Origin: Euonymus europaeus
Taxonomy: Eukaryota; Streptophyta; Magnoliopsida; Celastrales; Celastraceae
Assembly (NCBI GenBank): GCA_963580455.1
Contig: OY756958.1
Span: 31,074,501 to 31,138,500, forward strand
Direction: 5' to 3'
Length of the DNA: 64,000 nt
The first letter of the stretch is position 1. Every line of letters begins with the position of its first letter. A program made the translations under genes and the position numbers. This document shows, one piece after another, positions 40,853 to 52,141 of the stretch. Below the pieces are notes generated by a model. It did no database searches, was not told the DNA's origin, and worked only from the letters and a program-made list of their open reading frames with translations.

Positions 40853-41124
40853 ATGTATCTTTTTGCTGATGTGGTTGTATTGAGCTATGTGTTTTGTTGA
40901 TATGATTGTATTGAAATATGTGTTGGTAGGACCAATCTTGATTTTTGTGTAATTCTGTTGTAGAAAGAATGTAGGAAAGGAAAATAGTTGGTTTGAATAA
41001 TGGAGACATGAATAATTGTATTGGAAGATGTATTTTGCTGATATGATTGTATTGGGAGATGTATTTTGCTGATATGACTATATTGAGAGATGTATTTTGG
41101 TGATATGACCGTATTGAGAGATAT
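40853..41124. repeat. 31 bp minisatellite
   Basis: Three clean tandem copies of GATGTATTTTGCTGATATGA followed by TTGTATTGGGA lie at about 41031-41124. Two diverged copies lie at 40853-40917, separated by unique DNA. Similar units occur in the MITE at 52 kb, so the array probably derives from subterminal repeats of that family. Confidence 0.7.
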
Positions 41125-41156
41125 GTGTAATTTGAATTTTTACGTGATAGAAGTGG

Positions 41157-41276
41157 ACCCGGGGGTTATCCTGTTCAGTGGTGAACAGGTTAATAACCTG
41201 TTCACCATTGGGATCGTTGGATCTGGATGCAAAGATCTGACGGTCCCAGAACAGATTTCATTTTTTTAATTGAATA
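41157..41276 (+). repeat. Left terminal inverted repeat of the MULE
   Basis: Starts ACCCGGGGGTTATCCTGTTC. It contains a perfect 29 bp palindrome at 41179-41207 (arms TGGTGAACAGGTTA) and a second, imperfect hairpin at about 41210-41252 (GGGATCGTTGGATCT against AGATCTGACGGTCCC). The octamer CCTGTTCA occurs three times in alternating orientation. Confidence 0.88.
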
Positions 41277-42663
41277 ATCCATAATAAAATAAAATACGTA
41301 CACTAAAATCGAATACCATTTACGATGTTCTCATTGTCTTTCTACAAAAGTGTTCTCTCTCAAATCTATCTACAGAAGACGATCCGGATCCAACTGCGAC
41401 CACCACAACTCCTCCTTCCTCCGATTGTTCTAGTTGGTGTGCGTTTTCTCTTTGATAGTTCCGGATCGAACGATGATATGGTTCATCGTCTTCTTCATCA
41501 CTAGTTCTCTACACAGAAAAAGATCTGTTACACGGTGACGGTGGTGGCTTCTTCCTCCTCCGATTGTTCTAATTGGCTTGTGTTTTCTCTCTGATGCTGA
41601 TCGATTTTAAGGGTTTAGGAATTAGCTTTTGTTTCTTGGTTCCCTTTTGTGTAATTGGAACTTCAATATGGTGCTTTGCTGGCTTAGGGTTATGTTTTCT
41701 TAGAGAGATTTGATGTCAAGTTACTTACAAGATTAAGATTAGAGGAACAACCAACTTCAACTGACTGATTTCGAAGGACAAAGCAGACTTTATGCACTTC
41801 TGATCGACTGGAACCTTCATCAAAATTGCCCCTGCCTACTAGAAAGGACAAGCCAAAATTGCCCCTGCCCTTATGCCTTTATGCTCTCCTCTTTTTGTGC
41901 AAAAGTTCCTAGTCCAACCATGATAACAATCTGGGTTATACAACAATTCTTTGATTTTGGTATTGTAATTTTAGTCTTGTTAATTCACTTTTTTTAAGTG
42001 GACAAACAATGTATTCATGTGAGATGTTTGTATCTAGTAATGCTTATTATGGTAACTATCAGAGTTGCTGCTGGTTATTATATATGGATGATGGATCATG
42101 TATCTTTTTAAGTTGTTTCCTCTGTGTTATTGCGAACAGTTGGATTCTTGCTTTCTTGCTGAAAACTACTTGAATTGTGACTAGAATGTCTTGCCACATT
42201 GTATGAAATAAGACACTTAAAAAAAAAGAGCAAGTTCAGGAACATTCAGCAACAAGTACAAAAAATTGAAATGAAATCCATGAAAATTTTATACTCAGAT
42301 TCTTGGTCATATGATGGGAGATAGCCTCAGGATATAGCATATTTTCTTGTTTTTTCATTATAAAAACAAAAACAAGAATGACTGTACCTTATAAAAAAAA
42401 AAAGCAAACCAATATGAAGAAGCTAAAGCCTTTCTTTGAGACTAGACATAGCCATTGATGTGGCTTCTGCATTGAATAAAAAACATTACCAAACAAGAGT
42501 TATATACAACATCCTGAATGATAGTGTTACAAACAAAACTATAATATGCAAAATGGAGAGCTGCATATCTCAATCCATTTTTAACTCACCAACAAAAAAT
42601 ACAATATGCAAAATGGAATGGAGTGCTATCACTCGGCAGTACAAAAGGCCAATGTCATATTCC

Positions 42664-45258
42664 TCATAGTAAACTTCCTCCTTCCATGTCTGATATTAAC
42701 CTCAAATAAGGTTCAAATTCTTTGTTTGATTCCATAATTTCTCTCATGCTGGCATCAACCTCTTGAGTTTCCAATATCTACAAAATACATTTAAAATCCA
42801 AGTCAATATGAGAAAATGTTCCTTACATTCTTGTAAGGCAATGGGAGATAAAAGTACCTTATCATCTTTATGAAGAAGTTGGTTCGCATATTTACACAAC
42901 AAGTCATCTTGTAGAGGAAGAGAGTTACTTTGTCCAGGAAGTAAATGAGGCTCCTCGGTAAGAGGTGCAGTAGGAGGTGCCTCATTTGGAGTCACCACTT
43001 CTTCATTTGGAGTAAAATTGAGGTCAATAACTGATTCCACTAATTGAACACTACTTGCTATGTCTGGACCAGAGCATTCCTCCTAGCAGTGGAAGAAATA
43101 AAAAAATTTAAATATGACAAAACAACATACAATTAAATAACTTAACCATATCAAGCGTGAGAAAAATAATTACCATGACAGGATTTGAAGTTTTTTTAAT
43201 CTTTTTTTTACGTGTCTCATATTGAGGTTTCATCCTCCTCTTTCCTTTCCCCTTTTCGACATCCTTCTTCTTCAACCCCTTGATATTTTTCATTCGATTG
43301 TTGACATGATTTTGAAGCACTTTGTCAGACTCATCCTCCTTGCACATTGTGAAATCTTCAAGTTTCTGACTGCATTCGTTTATCATAGCCTCCATTATAA
43401 TACGAGACTCTTTGTTCATTGAAGCTTGATACGTCAACCTTAGGAGTTGTGATTGAACTCTTCGAATCCAATCTTTACCTTCTTCTTCTTCATTTGGCTT
43501 CCTTTCATCTAAAACACTCCGACTCTTTACCACTCTGGTAAGTCTGTTGCATATGTATTTTTCTGGAATTTTTGTTACATTAACTCGGCTGAACACTCTC
43601 AATACATGGCAACACAACATCCCCTCACTTTCAAATTTTTTGCAACTACAAGTCATCACTTCATTGTCGATATCACAAAAAACCTTATATTCTTTCTCCC
43701 TTTTCCAATGTGGAGACACAATGTATACATGTGGGTCTTCTATTTCATCATTCACTATATAAGAATCAACACAACCATACTCTTCTTTGAATAGATTAAA
43801 AAATCTAGGAGTGTACCTTTTTGAGACTTGCTTTAGTATTGGAGATTTGGAGAATCCCAAATAAGGTGTATTTTCTCTCATCTTATACTCACTCTCTAAC
43901 TCCTTACTTCGCTTTTGGTCCACCACCCTATCAAAGTGTTTGAAAAAATCACCAACCCTCAAAGTACTTTTCAAATCACTATTTATACTTTCAGACATTT
44001 GAGTGCTTCGGATACCCAATGTGAATGAGTTTTTCATATACGCCTTCGCCCATTTTTTCTTTTTTTCATATATACGTGCCAACCAACTATTCTCCATTAA
44101 ATTGTAGTCTTGAAGCATTTTCTTCCATTTACTCTCAAATTCCTCATCATCTTCATATTCGTACATGCACTTATTAAAATCCGTCATGAATGGAGACTTG
44201 TTCCTCATGTAACAACCAAGATGTTTCACTGCATTTTGTCTAATGTGCCAAGTGCACAATCCATGAGAAACATTTGGCCACTCACTCTCTAATGCATTAG
44301 CCATGGCAGCGTCTTGATCTGTAAATATTGAACGCGGCTCCTTGCCACCATGTGCATTGACAAAAGTGTTAAAAAGCCACTTGAAAGATTCAGCAGTCTC
44401 GTCATACAAAAGTGCGGCCCCAAAAATCACTATCTGTCTATGATGGTTATATCCAGTAAACACACCTAAAGGCCTCTTCCCTTCATTAGTACCAAAAGTT
44501 GTATCAAAAGTTATCACATCACCGAAAGCAATATAATCATCAACCATTTTTGCATCAGCCCAGAATATATTAGTGACTTGGTCAGCACTATCAAGCTGCA
44601 GAGCATAATAAAACTTAGGATCACTCATATTTCGCTTCTCAAAATATGAGAAAATACTGCCGAGCTCCCCACTTGCCATATTCCTTTTCCTCTTGGATCT
44701 TAAATACGACTTTTGATCTTCAATAACAAACCCAAGTTTATCCCTGCCACCAGCTTCCCTACTCAGTAATTCTTGCGTTACTTTAGGAGCAAGCCCGGAA
44801 TCAGAAGCCAATTCAATAGCAAATGCTTGTGCTGCAGTGACCTCTCTGTGTGATCTCAACATGTGAATAGTTGTGGGATATTGTAACTCATGGTTATGTT
44901 CCTCTAAAAACTCATTCACTATATATTTGGCACTCTCTTTCTCTAAAATTACTTTCAGCCTAGCTTTGCAATCAGTTCTTGTCGACGAACGATGGCGAAT
45001 CATATCTTCATCATCTTCTTTTCTCCTCTTTTGACCTTCCTTGCAACACACAAACAATTGACTAACAACAACCCCTGTTTTTCGATTCTTGTTGTTGTAT
45101 TCTTTTCTAACACCAAAACCAATTTTTTTTGCGTATGCCTTCCAAAAATGATATGCACATTCTAATGTTTCAAACTTCATACCAATTCTAGGTATCCAAT
45201 CTTTTTCTTCATCTATCATTGTAAGACTATCATCACAAGTGCCAATAGAATTATCCAT
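42664..45258 (-). CDS. FAR1/FHY3-type MULE transposase
   Basis: This would catalyse cut-and-paste transposition of the surrounding element. FHY3 and FAR1, the plant light-signalling factors, descend from this protein type. Three exons on the minus strand join in frame: 45258-43174 (695 codons), 43082-42858 (75 codons) and 42777-42664 (37 residues plus TGA), giving 807 aa. Both introns are short (91 and 80 bp) with GT-AG borders. Without splicing the frame would end at 43108 with an uncharacteristic hydrophobic tail. The FAR1 DNA-binding domain (WRKY-GCM1 type) covers about 32-125, ending in the H-N-H zinc ligands. The MULE transposase core has Asp252 (F-D-T-T), Asp314 (F-T-D-Q-D) and probably Glu423, with C-T-W-H at 335-338. 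A SWIM zinc finger lies at about 530-555 (Cys537, Cys539, Cys549, His551), followed by a Lys-rich tail. Intact terminal repeats argue for a transposon rather than a domesticated host gene. Confidence 0.92.
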
Positions 45259-45894
45259 GCTATTAAATAGCCTGAAAAAAAATCAATCCAACAAAAAATC
45301 ACAATGAAAAAAAAAAAAAAGAGATTCTGTAATAGAATAATTTGGACGTCAAACCCCCATCAAAAACTAAAGGAATAATTTGGAATTAAAAAACGAAACC
45401 TAGAAACAATTGAACTAATAATTTCAAATATAATAAGACCAATGAATGGACAATGATATAATCTCTCTTATAGTCATGTTATATCAGTTAATTTAAGAAC
45501 CTATATTGTACAATATCAAGTGTTAGGAAGCCCCATATATAAACCCCAAATCTATTAAGCAGGTCAAACCACATACCAATTTCGTGTCGAAATCAAACGA
45601 TAAAATGAGGATGGAATAAGACGACATCACTCAGCCTTGTGAAAGAAGAAGTCCCTTTCAGCCTCATGTAAGAAGACTACTTGTGAAGGTGGAATCATAC
45701 AACCTTACTCTGGAATGACATTTGGGAAAGATGGTCGATAGATTGAAGACTTGTTCAGATGATCCTACTCAGATTTGGGGAAGGAGAAGACCAGACCAAT
45801 CTTGGGTTAGAAGAGCTCGCTTTGTTACGTGTGGAAGAAGAGCGCGGGATTGTCGACGTATTCTCTTTTTTTGTTACGTATTCTCTTTTTTTTT

Positions 45895-46015
45895 TATTCA
45901 ATTATAAAAAAGGAACCTGTTATGGACCGTCGGATCTTTGTATCTAGATCCGACGGTCCCAGTGGTGAACAAGTTATTAACCTGTTCACCACTGAACAGG
46001 TTACGCCCCAAATCC
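45895..46015 (-). repeat. Right terminal inverted repeat of the MULE
   Basis: Reverse-complement of the left end, with two extra terminal bases. It holds a perfect 14 bp stem (45924-45937 with 45946-45959, loop of 8 bases) and a nearly perfect copy of the 29 bp palindrome at 45963-45991 with one mismatched pair. Confidence 0.88.
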
Positions 46016-46026
46016 GATAGAAGTGG

Positions 46027-47134
46027 GGTCTATAAATAATTTTAACGGGGACAATAAGATACAACCATTTCAAGTGCTCACTTTGTCAGTTGTGAGGATG
46101 GGGGATGAGTATCTTAAAAATCCGTACTTTCTTTTTCAAAAACCTTTATATTAGTCAAAATAATATTTCGTCTGTGTTATACTTTTGCCACGGCGCTTTA
46201 AGACAAATTTGTAGATAGATTTATTTTATAAGACACATTAAGGATAAGATCACTCATTTAAATTTACTTTTAATTAGGTTTTGTTTTTAGATTTTTTTAT
46301 AATTAAATTAATTTTTCATTAGTTAAATTAAATAAGTGTCATTTAAAATATGAAAAATCATTTCATTATCGTATATGAAAACTAAGTATGCTAAGCATAC
46401 ACAAGCCCGTTAAGATTTAGCGAATTCGTTTCTCCATAAAATTTAATTCTTATTGTTTATATTACAACATGGAAATCCGATACACGAGCCCATTAGGGTT
46501 TTGAGAATCTGTTTCTCTTATAACTTAACACTTATTGTTTAAATTACAATAGTTAAAAAAAATTATATAACATATATACTAATTACATTGTATTTGAAAA
46601 AGAATGTAATTAAAAAAGTATATCAAAAACTATCGATAATGTGTATTGTTAGAAATTATTTTACGTGTTGTGTTTGATATTCAACTTTTTTTAAATCTAC
46701 CATGTATTTTGAGAGATAAATTGTTTTAAAATTTTATTTATGAAAAAATTAAAAATTTACAGTGGATTTGACTAAAATATAAATAAGACTTTTTAGTGAA
46801 CTTTAAAGCCGATAACCCCATGTTTGGCCGAGAGTGAGCGAAAGGTGAGAACGAATTTAAGATGAGTTATAAGCTTATTGACAGGGGAGAATAGAGAGAT
46901 GAATGAGTTTAAAAATAAATTGAAACTATTACCATCGAAAACTTGTCGTTGGCGTGGCTCGAACCCGAGCTTCAAATCTTCTTAGTTATATATCGGGCTT
47001 AATTCCTTCCTCGGCCAATTACATTGGCGTTATTTACAAATTACAACTATCTCGTGGGCTGGATGAGAGTCTAGAATATACGAATTTGCGCACCCAACTA
47101 AAATCTAGATATTTTGAAGAAGGAAAAATTCTCT
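46027..47134. other. AT-rich spacer
   Basis: No gene is supported. An imperfect tandem duplication of about 85 bp lies at roughly 46402-46555 (both copies carry AGCCC, GTTTCTC and CTTATTGTTTA). Confidence 0.5.
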
Positions 47135-47483
47135 TATAAAGACCTAAAATAAAGACTTAAAATAAGGACCTAAGCTTTTGGGGTATAAGACATTTTTTAA
47201 AGAACTTGAAAAAATTATGTTTATGTTTGATCGGTTTTACAAATCTAATGATATATTTTTTGTTTCAAACAAAAATCAAATGCGACCCGAAAAGTTGATG
47301 AAATATTTTGTGTTCTATATTTTTTATTTCATCCACTTTTCGGATAGCATTTGATTTTTGTTTGAAACAAAAAATATATCATTAGATTTGTAAAACCGAT
47401 CAAATATAAACATAATTTTTTAAATTTTTAAAAAAATATCTCGTACTTCAAAAATGTAAGTTCTCATTCTAAGTCTTTATAAT
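47135..47483. mobile_element. Hairpin MITE, about 350 bp
   Basis: Almost the whole segment is one inverted repeat. The arms 47149-47303 and 47325-47483 match closely, with an uninterrupted block of about 60 bp (TTTGATCGGTTTTACAAATC and the bases after it) identical between arms apart from one or two positions. The central spacer is about 25 bp. The transcript would form a long hairpin. No coding capacity. The superfamily is unclear because no target duplication could be fixed. Confidence 0.7.
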
Positions 47484-47739
47484 AAATAATGTCCTTTTTG
47501 AAGAATATATCATGGGGTGGATGGCACCTGCACAAAAGAAAAAGGACAAATTAGATATAGGATAAGTTTTGATGCCATTTCCCGCAAGCACGTTTGCGTA
47601 AGAATAACGCAGAGCAATATTTGGCTTGTTCCCACGCCAGCCCATAACAGCCGTCGATGACCAAGCCACCGCCTTTGCACAAAACAAGCCACGTGAGCGT
47701 ATGTGAACCGTTCGATCAGTTCAATCGTTACTAATCGCG

Positions 47740-49150
47740 TACGTCCATTTTAAGGCGCACCATCTATATTTAGGTAGGGTTTCTTCACAATTATCTCAGC
47801 GTTCGATTTCCTCATCTGCACAACTTTATGGCCGGTGGTCTTTCATCGGAGTTGCAGATGGCTTTTCATCTCTTAGGGTCATCTTTAAATTTTGCAGATC
47901 ATTTTACGATCTACATGTTGAATGGAGTTTTGTGCCGAGTCATATTTTGATTGTCGGCTGTGGCCGGATGGGATCGAGTACGACGGATCTTGATGGAGGT
48001 ATACCTTCCTTCAGATCTGTTATTTTCTTGCTACGTTGACGTTTTAATTTCTTGTTTTTGAGATCTTCATCGCAAATTCTTCCATTTATTGAAAGTGGTC
48101 TTTGATTTTATTAGATCTAAGATCTGAATTTTTGAGTCTGATCGTTTCCTTGAATTTTGACCCGTCTCTAGGATTGGGTTTGGCAGATCTTGATGGAGGT
48201 ATGCTTTCCTATACATATCTTGTTGTTCTAGCTAAGTTACTGTTTCGGCTTCTTATTTTTTAGACCTTCGTTCGCTGTTTCTTCCATTTATTCCTAGTTG
48301 TCGTTGATTTTATTAGATCTGAGTGATTTTTTGAGATTGTCCGTCTCATTGAATTTTAACCCGTCTCTGGGATTGAGTTTGACAGATCTTGATGGAATTA
48401 TAGTTTATAGTTTACTTCAGATCTGTTATTGGTCAGCTGAGTTACTGTGTTTAATGTATTCGTTTCTGAACTTAATTTGCAGATTTTTCCGTTCATTCTC
48501 AGTCGTCTTGATTTTGAAAGATATGCTGTCTGAACTTTGAGTCTGTTCGTTTCCTAATTTTCTTTTACCCTTCTCTGAAATTATCTGAATTGTTGCAGGA
48601 CCGTGATGCCTATGTTTAGTTTTATCTCATTGTTTGTAGTTACTCTGGAGATCGCTGGTGTTGCGTCCGTACGTGATGTAGATCCTTCGGCGCTGATGTG
48701 TTTGTGATCTCAGTAAAGATGCTACTGGATTCGAAAGTTGGGCCTGTAGTTACGTAACGAGCATAAGTTCTCGTATTGAGATTATTAAGGTTGCATCTAG
48801 CAAACGCTTGGCTTGTATTGTTCTCGAGTAATTTTCAATTTGGATGTAAAAGATCTCGGGATGTAAGAAGCCTAGTTACAGGGGGGCTGAGTCCCGTACA
48901 ATCTTTGTCATCCGACCTTTGCCGTGACAGGTGCGTGCGCTTGCATGGCAGGTCACCCCTACTTAATAATAGTGTTCCTTTTGTGTTTAGGGGAGAGAGC
49001 GCACGGGTATTGCCCCGGGTTCTCTCCTCGTGTGTTTTGTGGGTGAGGTGCGTCTCTATATCCCGTCTCAAGTATCAACAGCAACTTCATATGCAAATGC
49101 AACAAATTCGAGGTCATCATCAGCAAAGAATGCTCTTCAAGGTAACTTAA
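47740..49150 (+). ncRNA. Probable spliced non-coding or leader transcript
   Basis: The region has a TATA-like start (CTATATTTAGG near 47766), a CT-rich leader-like stretch and several splice-site pairs. Three tandem 200 bp modules (separate entry) each hold the core CAGATCTTGATGGA and lead to the acceptor TTGTTGCAG at 48598. After it comes a short frame of 33 codons (48606-48707), then a GC-richer part (48840-49070). A possible exon at 49071-49141 reads Q/M/H-rich in one frame and ends AAG before GTAACTT. No continuous coding frame is apparent. It may be the 5' part of a gene whose body has been lost, or a non-coding RNA. Confidence 0.3.
47985..48598 (+). repeat. Three tandem copies of a mini-exon/intron module
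   Basis: Copies of about 200 bp start at about 47985, 48185 and 48382 with (C/G)(A/G)GATCTTGATGGA. All share the same order: CAGATCTGTTATT-like, TTCCATTTATT-like, GATTTTATTAGATCT-like, and CCGTCTCTGGGATTG-like blocks. Divergence is roughly 25-30 percent, and the third copy is the most changed. Confidence 0.7.
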
Positions 49151-51440
49151 GCAAATACGATTTTCTAATGATTATGATTATATATTTTATAATAATTGAC
49201 ATTACTGCGTTATCCTTCAATTAAGATAAAAAAGCCACCTCCAGATGGTTCAAAAATGTTTTATTAAGGTGTTGGTTTTTATTACTTGGCAGTTCAATAA
49301 TATCAATCAGGAGTTCATCAGAAAGTTTAAGAACAATCATTGTAAGGCTCAATGTGATTCGCCATTCAATCGTTCCATTATAATTTTATCCTTCTATCGT
49401 TACATTATGATCTTCAATTGCTTATAATGAATCTGTCTGGGATTTTTTTTTTGTTCCATAATTGGATGTTACACTTTTGGACGCCCTTTGTTTTTGAAGT
49501 TTCTTGCTCTAAGCAATTCTCCGAATCTGTATTATTTTATGTTATAGATATAATCATTGGCATATATTCTGTTGGGGCAGTCTTCATTATTTGCCTTCGC
49601 ATTTTCTGTATGTTCTAGACATTTGAACTAAATTGCCCGAAGTGATAGTGGCTATGTAGCTTTGTATAACACAGTATAAAGGAGAGTTCAGCTGTCCATA
49701 GTTGCTTAGTGCGTTGTTGCCTTGAGGCCCTGCTGGATTTTACTGACCAGTTGATAGTGGCTCGATCTGTTTGACTTGGGCGATTTTTTTCAGCTTATGT
49801 TTTCTTTGTCGAAGGTTTAGGTTGTGGGAAGTTGTTCAGTTCTTTACATTGCTTTGTTTTGAGGAGTGTCTTGACAAATTTATGTATTCATATATGAAAA
49901 GATATTACTTACAATTGTTGCCATGTGGACATTTATATAATTAGATTTTATTTGTGGACGGATTTCATAATTTTATCTTATAGTTGATAACTGAAATTGA
50001 GGTTTCTAGTATTATATTCGAGACTTCTGATTTTAGGTTTTAGTGGAAAATAATAGTTTGTCAAGGGCAGAAAATTCATTTTTGTTGTACTTGTGTGTTT
50101 TGAATGGGAAGAAAGCATCCTTTGTTTATGATAACTGGGTGCGTAAGTGGTTTTTTTGTGTAATATGTGTTTTAGTGGCAAAATGGGATCGTTGGCATAA
50201 AACCATTGGTACTTTTCCATCCATGGTAATTTTTTTAGTGTTTTAATTTAGTTGAATTTATTAGAGTTTTGATACACATAGTTATGCCTTATGTTTGGAA
50301 TGAGGTTTTAAAAATTCTATCTTTTTTTTTAACTTTTCTAGTGGCATTTAACTTATCAAACCCTTGAATAGGGTGTGTGTAGTTTTTATGCTTTGAGTGA
50401 TTTCAGGAGGTTTGAATTTTTTCACAAAAATTTAACTTTCTATTAGACAGGGTTTAATTAAAAATAAAACCAATTTTTATTTGTTGGAAAGTTGGTTTTC
50501 CTTTTGTAAGATTTTATTTTCTGAATTGGTGAGCAAAAAAAGTTAATCCCCGTTGGTCTTTTTGTGGTTATTTGTGGGAGAGGTTGGGTTTTTCAGCTAC
50601 TCGTGACACTTCATTTTGCTATTGTACTAATGTGTAGTTTTTATGACCTGCAAAGAACTGTAGAAGAACGATAGTGCCTTGAGTCCGATTGCATAATTTT
50701 TGGCATAAGCTGGCTATGGACGTGCAAGCCATTGAAGATGTGTTTGTTCGTTGAGCCAGATAAGTCGGTTAGGTGTTTTAAGTTTATGGTGGGTTGTTTG
50801 AATTTTATTTTGGTGGTTTTGAATTTTAGGAAGTACGTACATAATATAAAATAAATTTTTAAATTTTATTCTATGGTTTGTAATTTTTTGATTATTTTTT
50901 CTTTTATTATGATAATAAATTAATATTAATTTATTAATTAACATATTAATATAAATATATTAAATATTAAATACTAAAAATGTATTATTTTATGTGAAAT
51001 TATATATATATATGTATTCATTTAATATTATACTGTAATTTACTAATGTTAATCGTAGGTTATTATGGTGCTTTTGCAGTTAACGGCAAATAATAAACCA
51101 TCAACCGCTTCAAGGTTATCTTCATATGGCTATAGCTTTCGTTTTTTTTTTTTGAACTTTCACAGGATAGAATAGAATAGAATAGAGTTTAAATTATTAT
51201 TTTTCAACTTGATATGACTATAAATTATGTTAAATTAAGTTAATATTTTTAAGTAAATATAATATTTTATTTTAAGTTTCTTAATAAAAAGGAGAGGAAA
51301 ATGACGATAAAACATACAATAACATTTTTGGAATAGCTTATAGTGCCCCTCTTTAATGGTCTTTTTGATTTTTGTAAGTGACGTTTTTGCTTAATTGAGT
51401 CCTCGTGTGGTTTATATTGTTTAACAAAGATCTGTGAGCT
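49151..51440. other. T-rich spacer
   Basis: No supported gene. Low-complexity T-rich DNA with a small AATAG microsatellite near 51166-51187. Confidence 0.5.
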
Positions 51441-51515
51441 CGAAGTGGTTTAGAGCACTTGGACCGACAATTGGCTCCGAGAGGTTGGTGGTTCGAATAC
51501 ACCCAGGTCTCGTCT
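51441..51515 (+). pseudogene. tRNA-like segment, SINE head or tRNA relic
   Basis: An A-box-like GTGGTTTAGAGCACTTGG and a B-box GGTTCGAATACACC are spaced as in a tRNA gene. Short D-arm and T-arm pairings can be drawn, but the acceptor stem is poor and the anticodon loop lacks the invariant T33. A run of T follows near 51550. This fits a decayed tRNA or the head of a tRNA-derived SINE. Confidence 0.35.
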
Positions 51516-51799
51516 TATAAGTTTTTGTTGTTTTATAACTCTGGCAGGCGTTATATTTTTTTTTTTCCTTTTTCGGAGGTAATGAGCCTATGTAATTTTA
51601 CTTTTTATAGTCTATTATTATATTTTTTTCTTTTCAATTCGGGGATTGCAATGAGTTAACGTAGGTTTTCCTATAGATGTTAATCTTTTTTCAGCATTCT
51701 GAAAGTGGAAAAATAAATATAATTTAAAAACATAAAAACATTTGCACTAAATTTTGTAAATCTTTAATCTTCATTAAAAAACCTGCACGGTTAGAGTTA

Positions 51800-52138
51800 G
51801 AGTAAGTGCAATGGGATTCTTGATAATGGTATTCTAAATTTTAGAGTGTATGGAGAGTAGTTTAAAAAAATTACTCTAAATTTTAGATTGTATGAAGAGA
51901 ATGATTTGAAAAAATTATATTGGAATATATAGAATAGTAAAAAAAGGTAAAAAATGGTAAAAATGTATAAGAGAAATGATATTAATACTCGATATTTGCA
52001 GTGTTTGTAAATAAAAAGTAAATTTTTTTTATTAAAATATATATTTTGTTGATATGATTGAATTAAAAATCGTGTTTTGCTGCAATAAAAATAAAATCGC
52101 ACTGAAAAATTTAGAGTGTCCTAACATTGGAGATGCTC
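51800..52138. mobile_element. Harbinger-like MITE, 339 bp
   Basis: The left end GAGTAAGTGCAATGGGATTC and the right end, reverse-complemented GAGCATCTCCAATGTTAGGA, are related inverted repeats flanked by TTA (51797-51799 and 52139-52141). Interior copies of ACTCTAAATTTTAGA and a TTTTGTTGATATGATTG unit resemble the minisatellite at 41.0 kb. Confidence 0.6.
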
Positions 52139-52141
52139 TTA

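Larger units (their letters stand above)
41157..46015 (-). mobile_element. Complete Mutator-like element with FAR1-type transposase
   Basis: A 4859 bp element bounded by the identical 11 bp GATAGAAGTGG (41146-41156 and 46016-46026), the size expected for Mutator-like target duplications. The terminal inverted repeats are about 120 bp each and nearly 90 percent identical over an 84 bp core. Inside is a single transposase gene on the minus strand, intact after splicing. A second gene like mudrB is not seen. The 1.4 kb between the transposase stop and the left end is non-coding and holds two diverged copies of a CCTCCGATTGTTCTA-containing segment (41425-41470 and 41558-41600). All parts needed for an autonomous element appear present. 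Confidence 0.88.

Noticed and set aside
43547..44292. Plus-strand frames over the MULE transposase
   Set aside because: They are antisense to a well-supported transposase exon.
46955..46975. GGTTCGAGCC on the minus strand, a B-box-like sequence
   Set aside because: No A-box and no foldable tRNA upstream. A single ten-base match is not enough.
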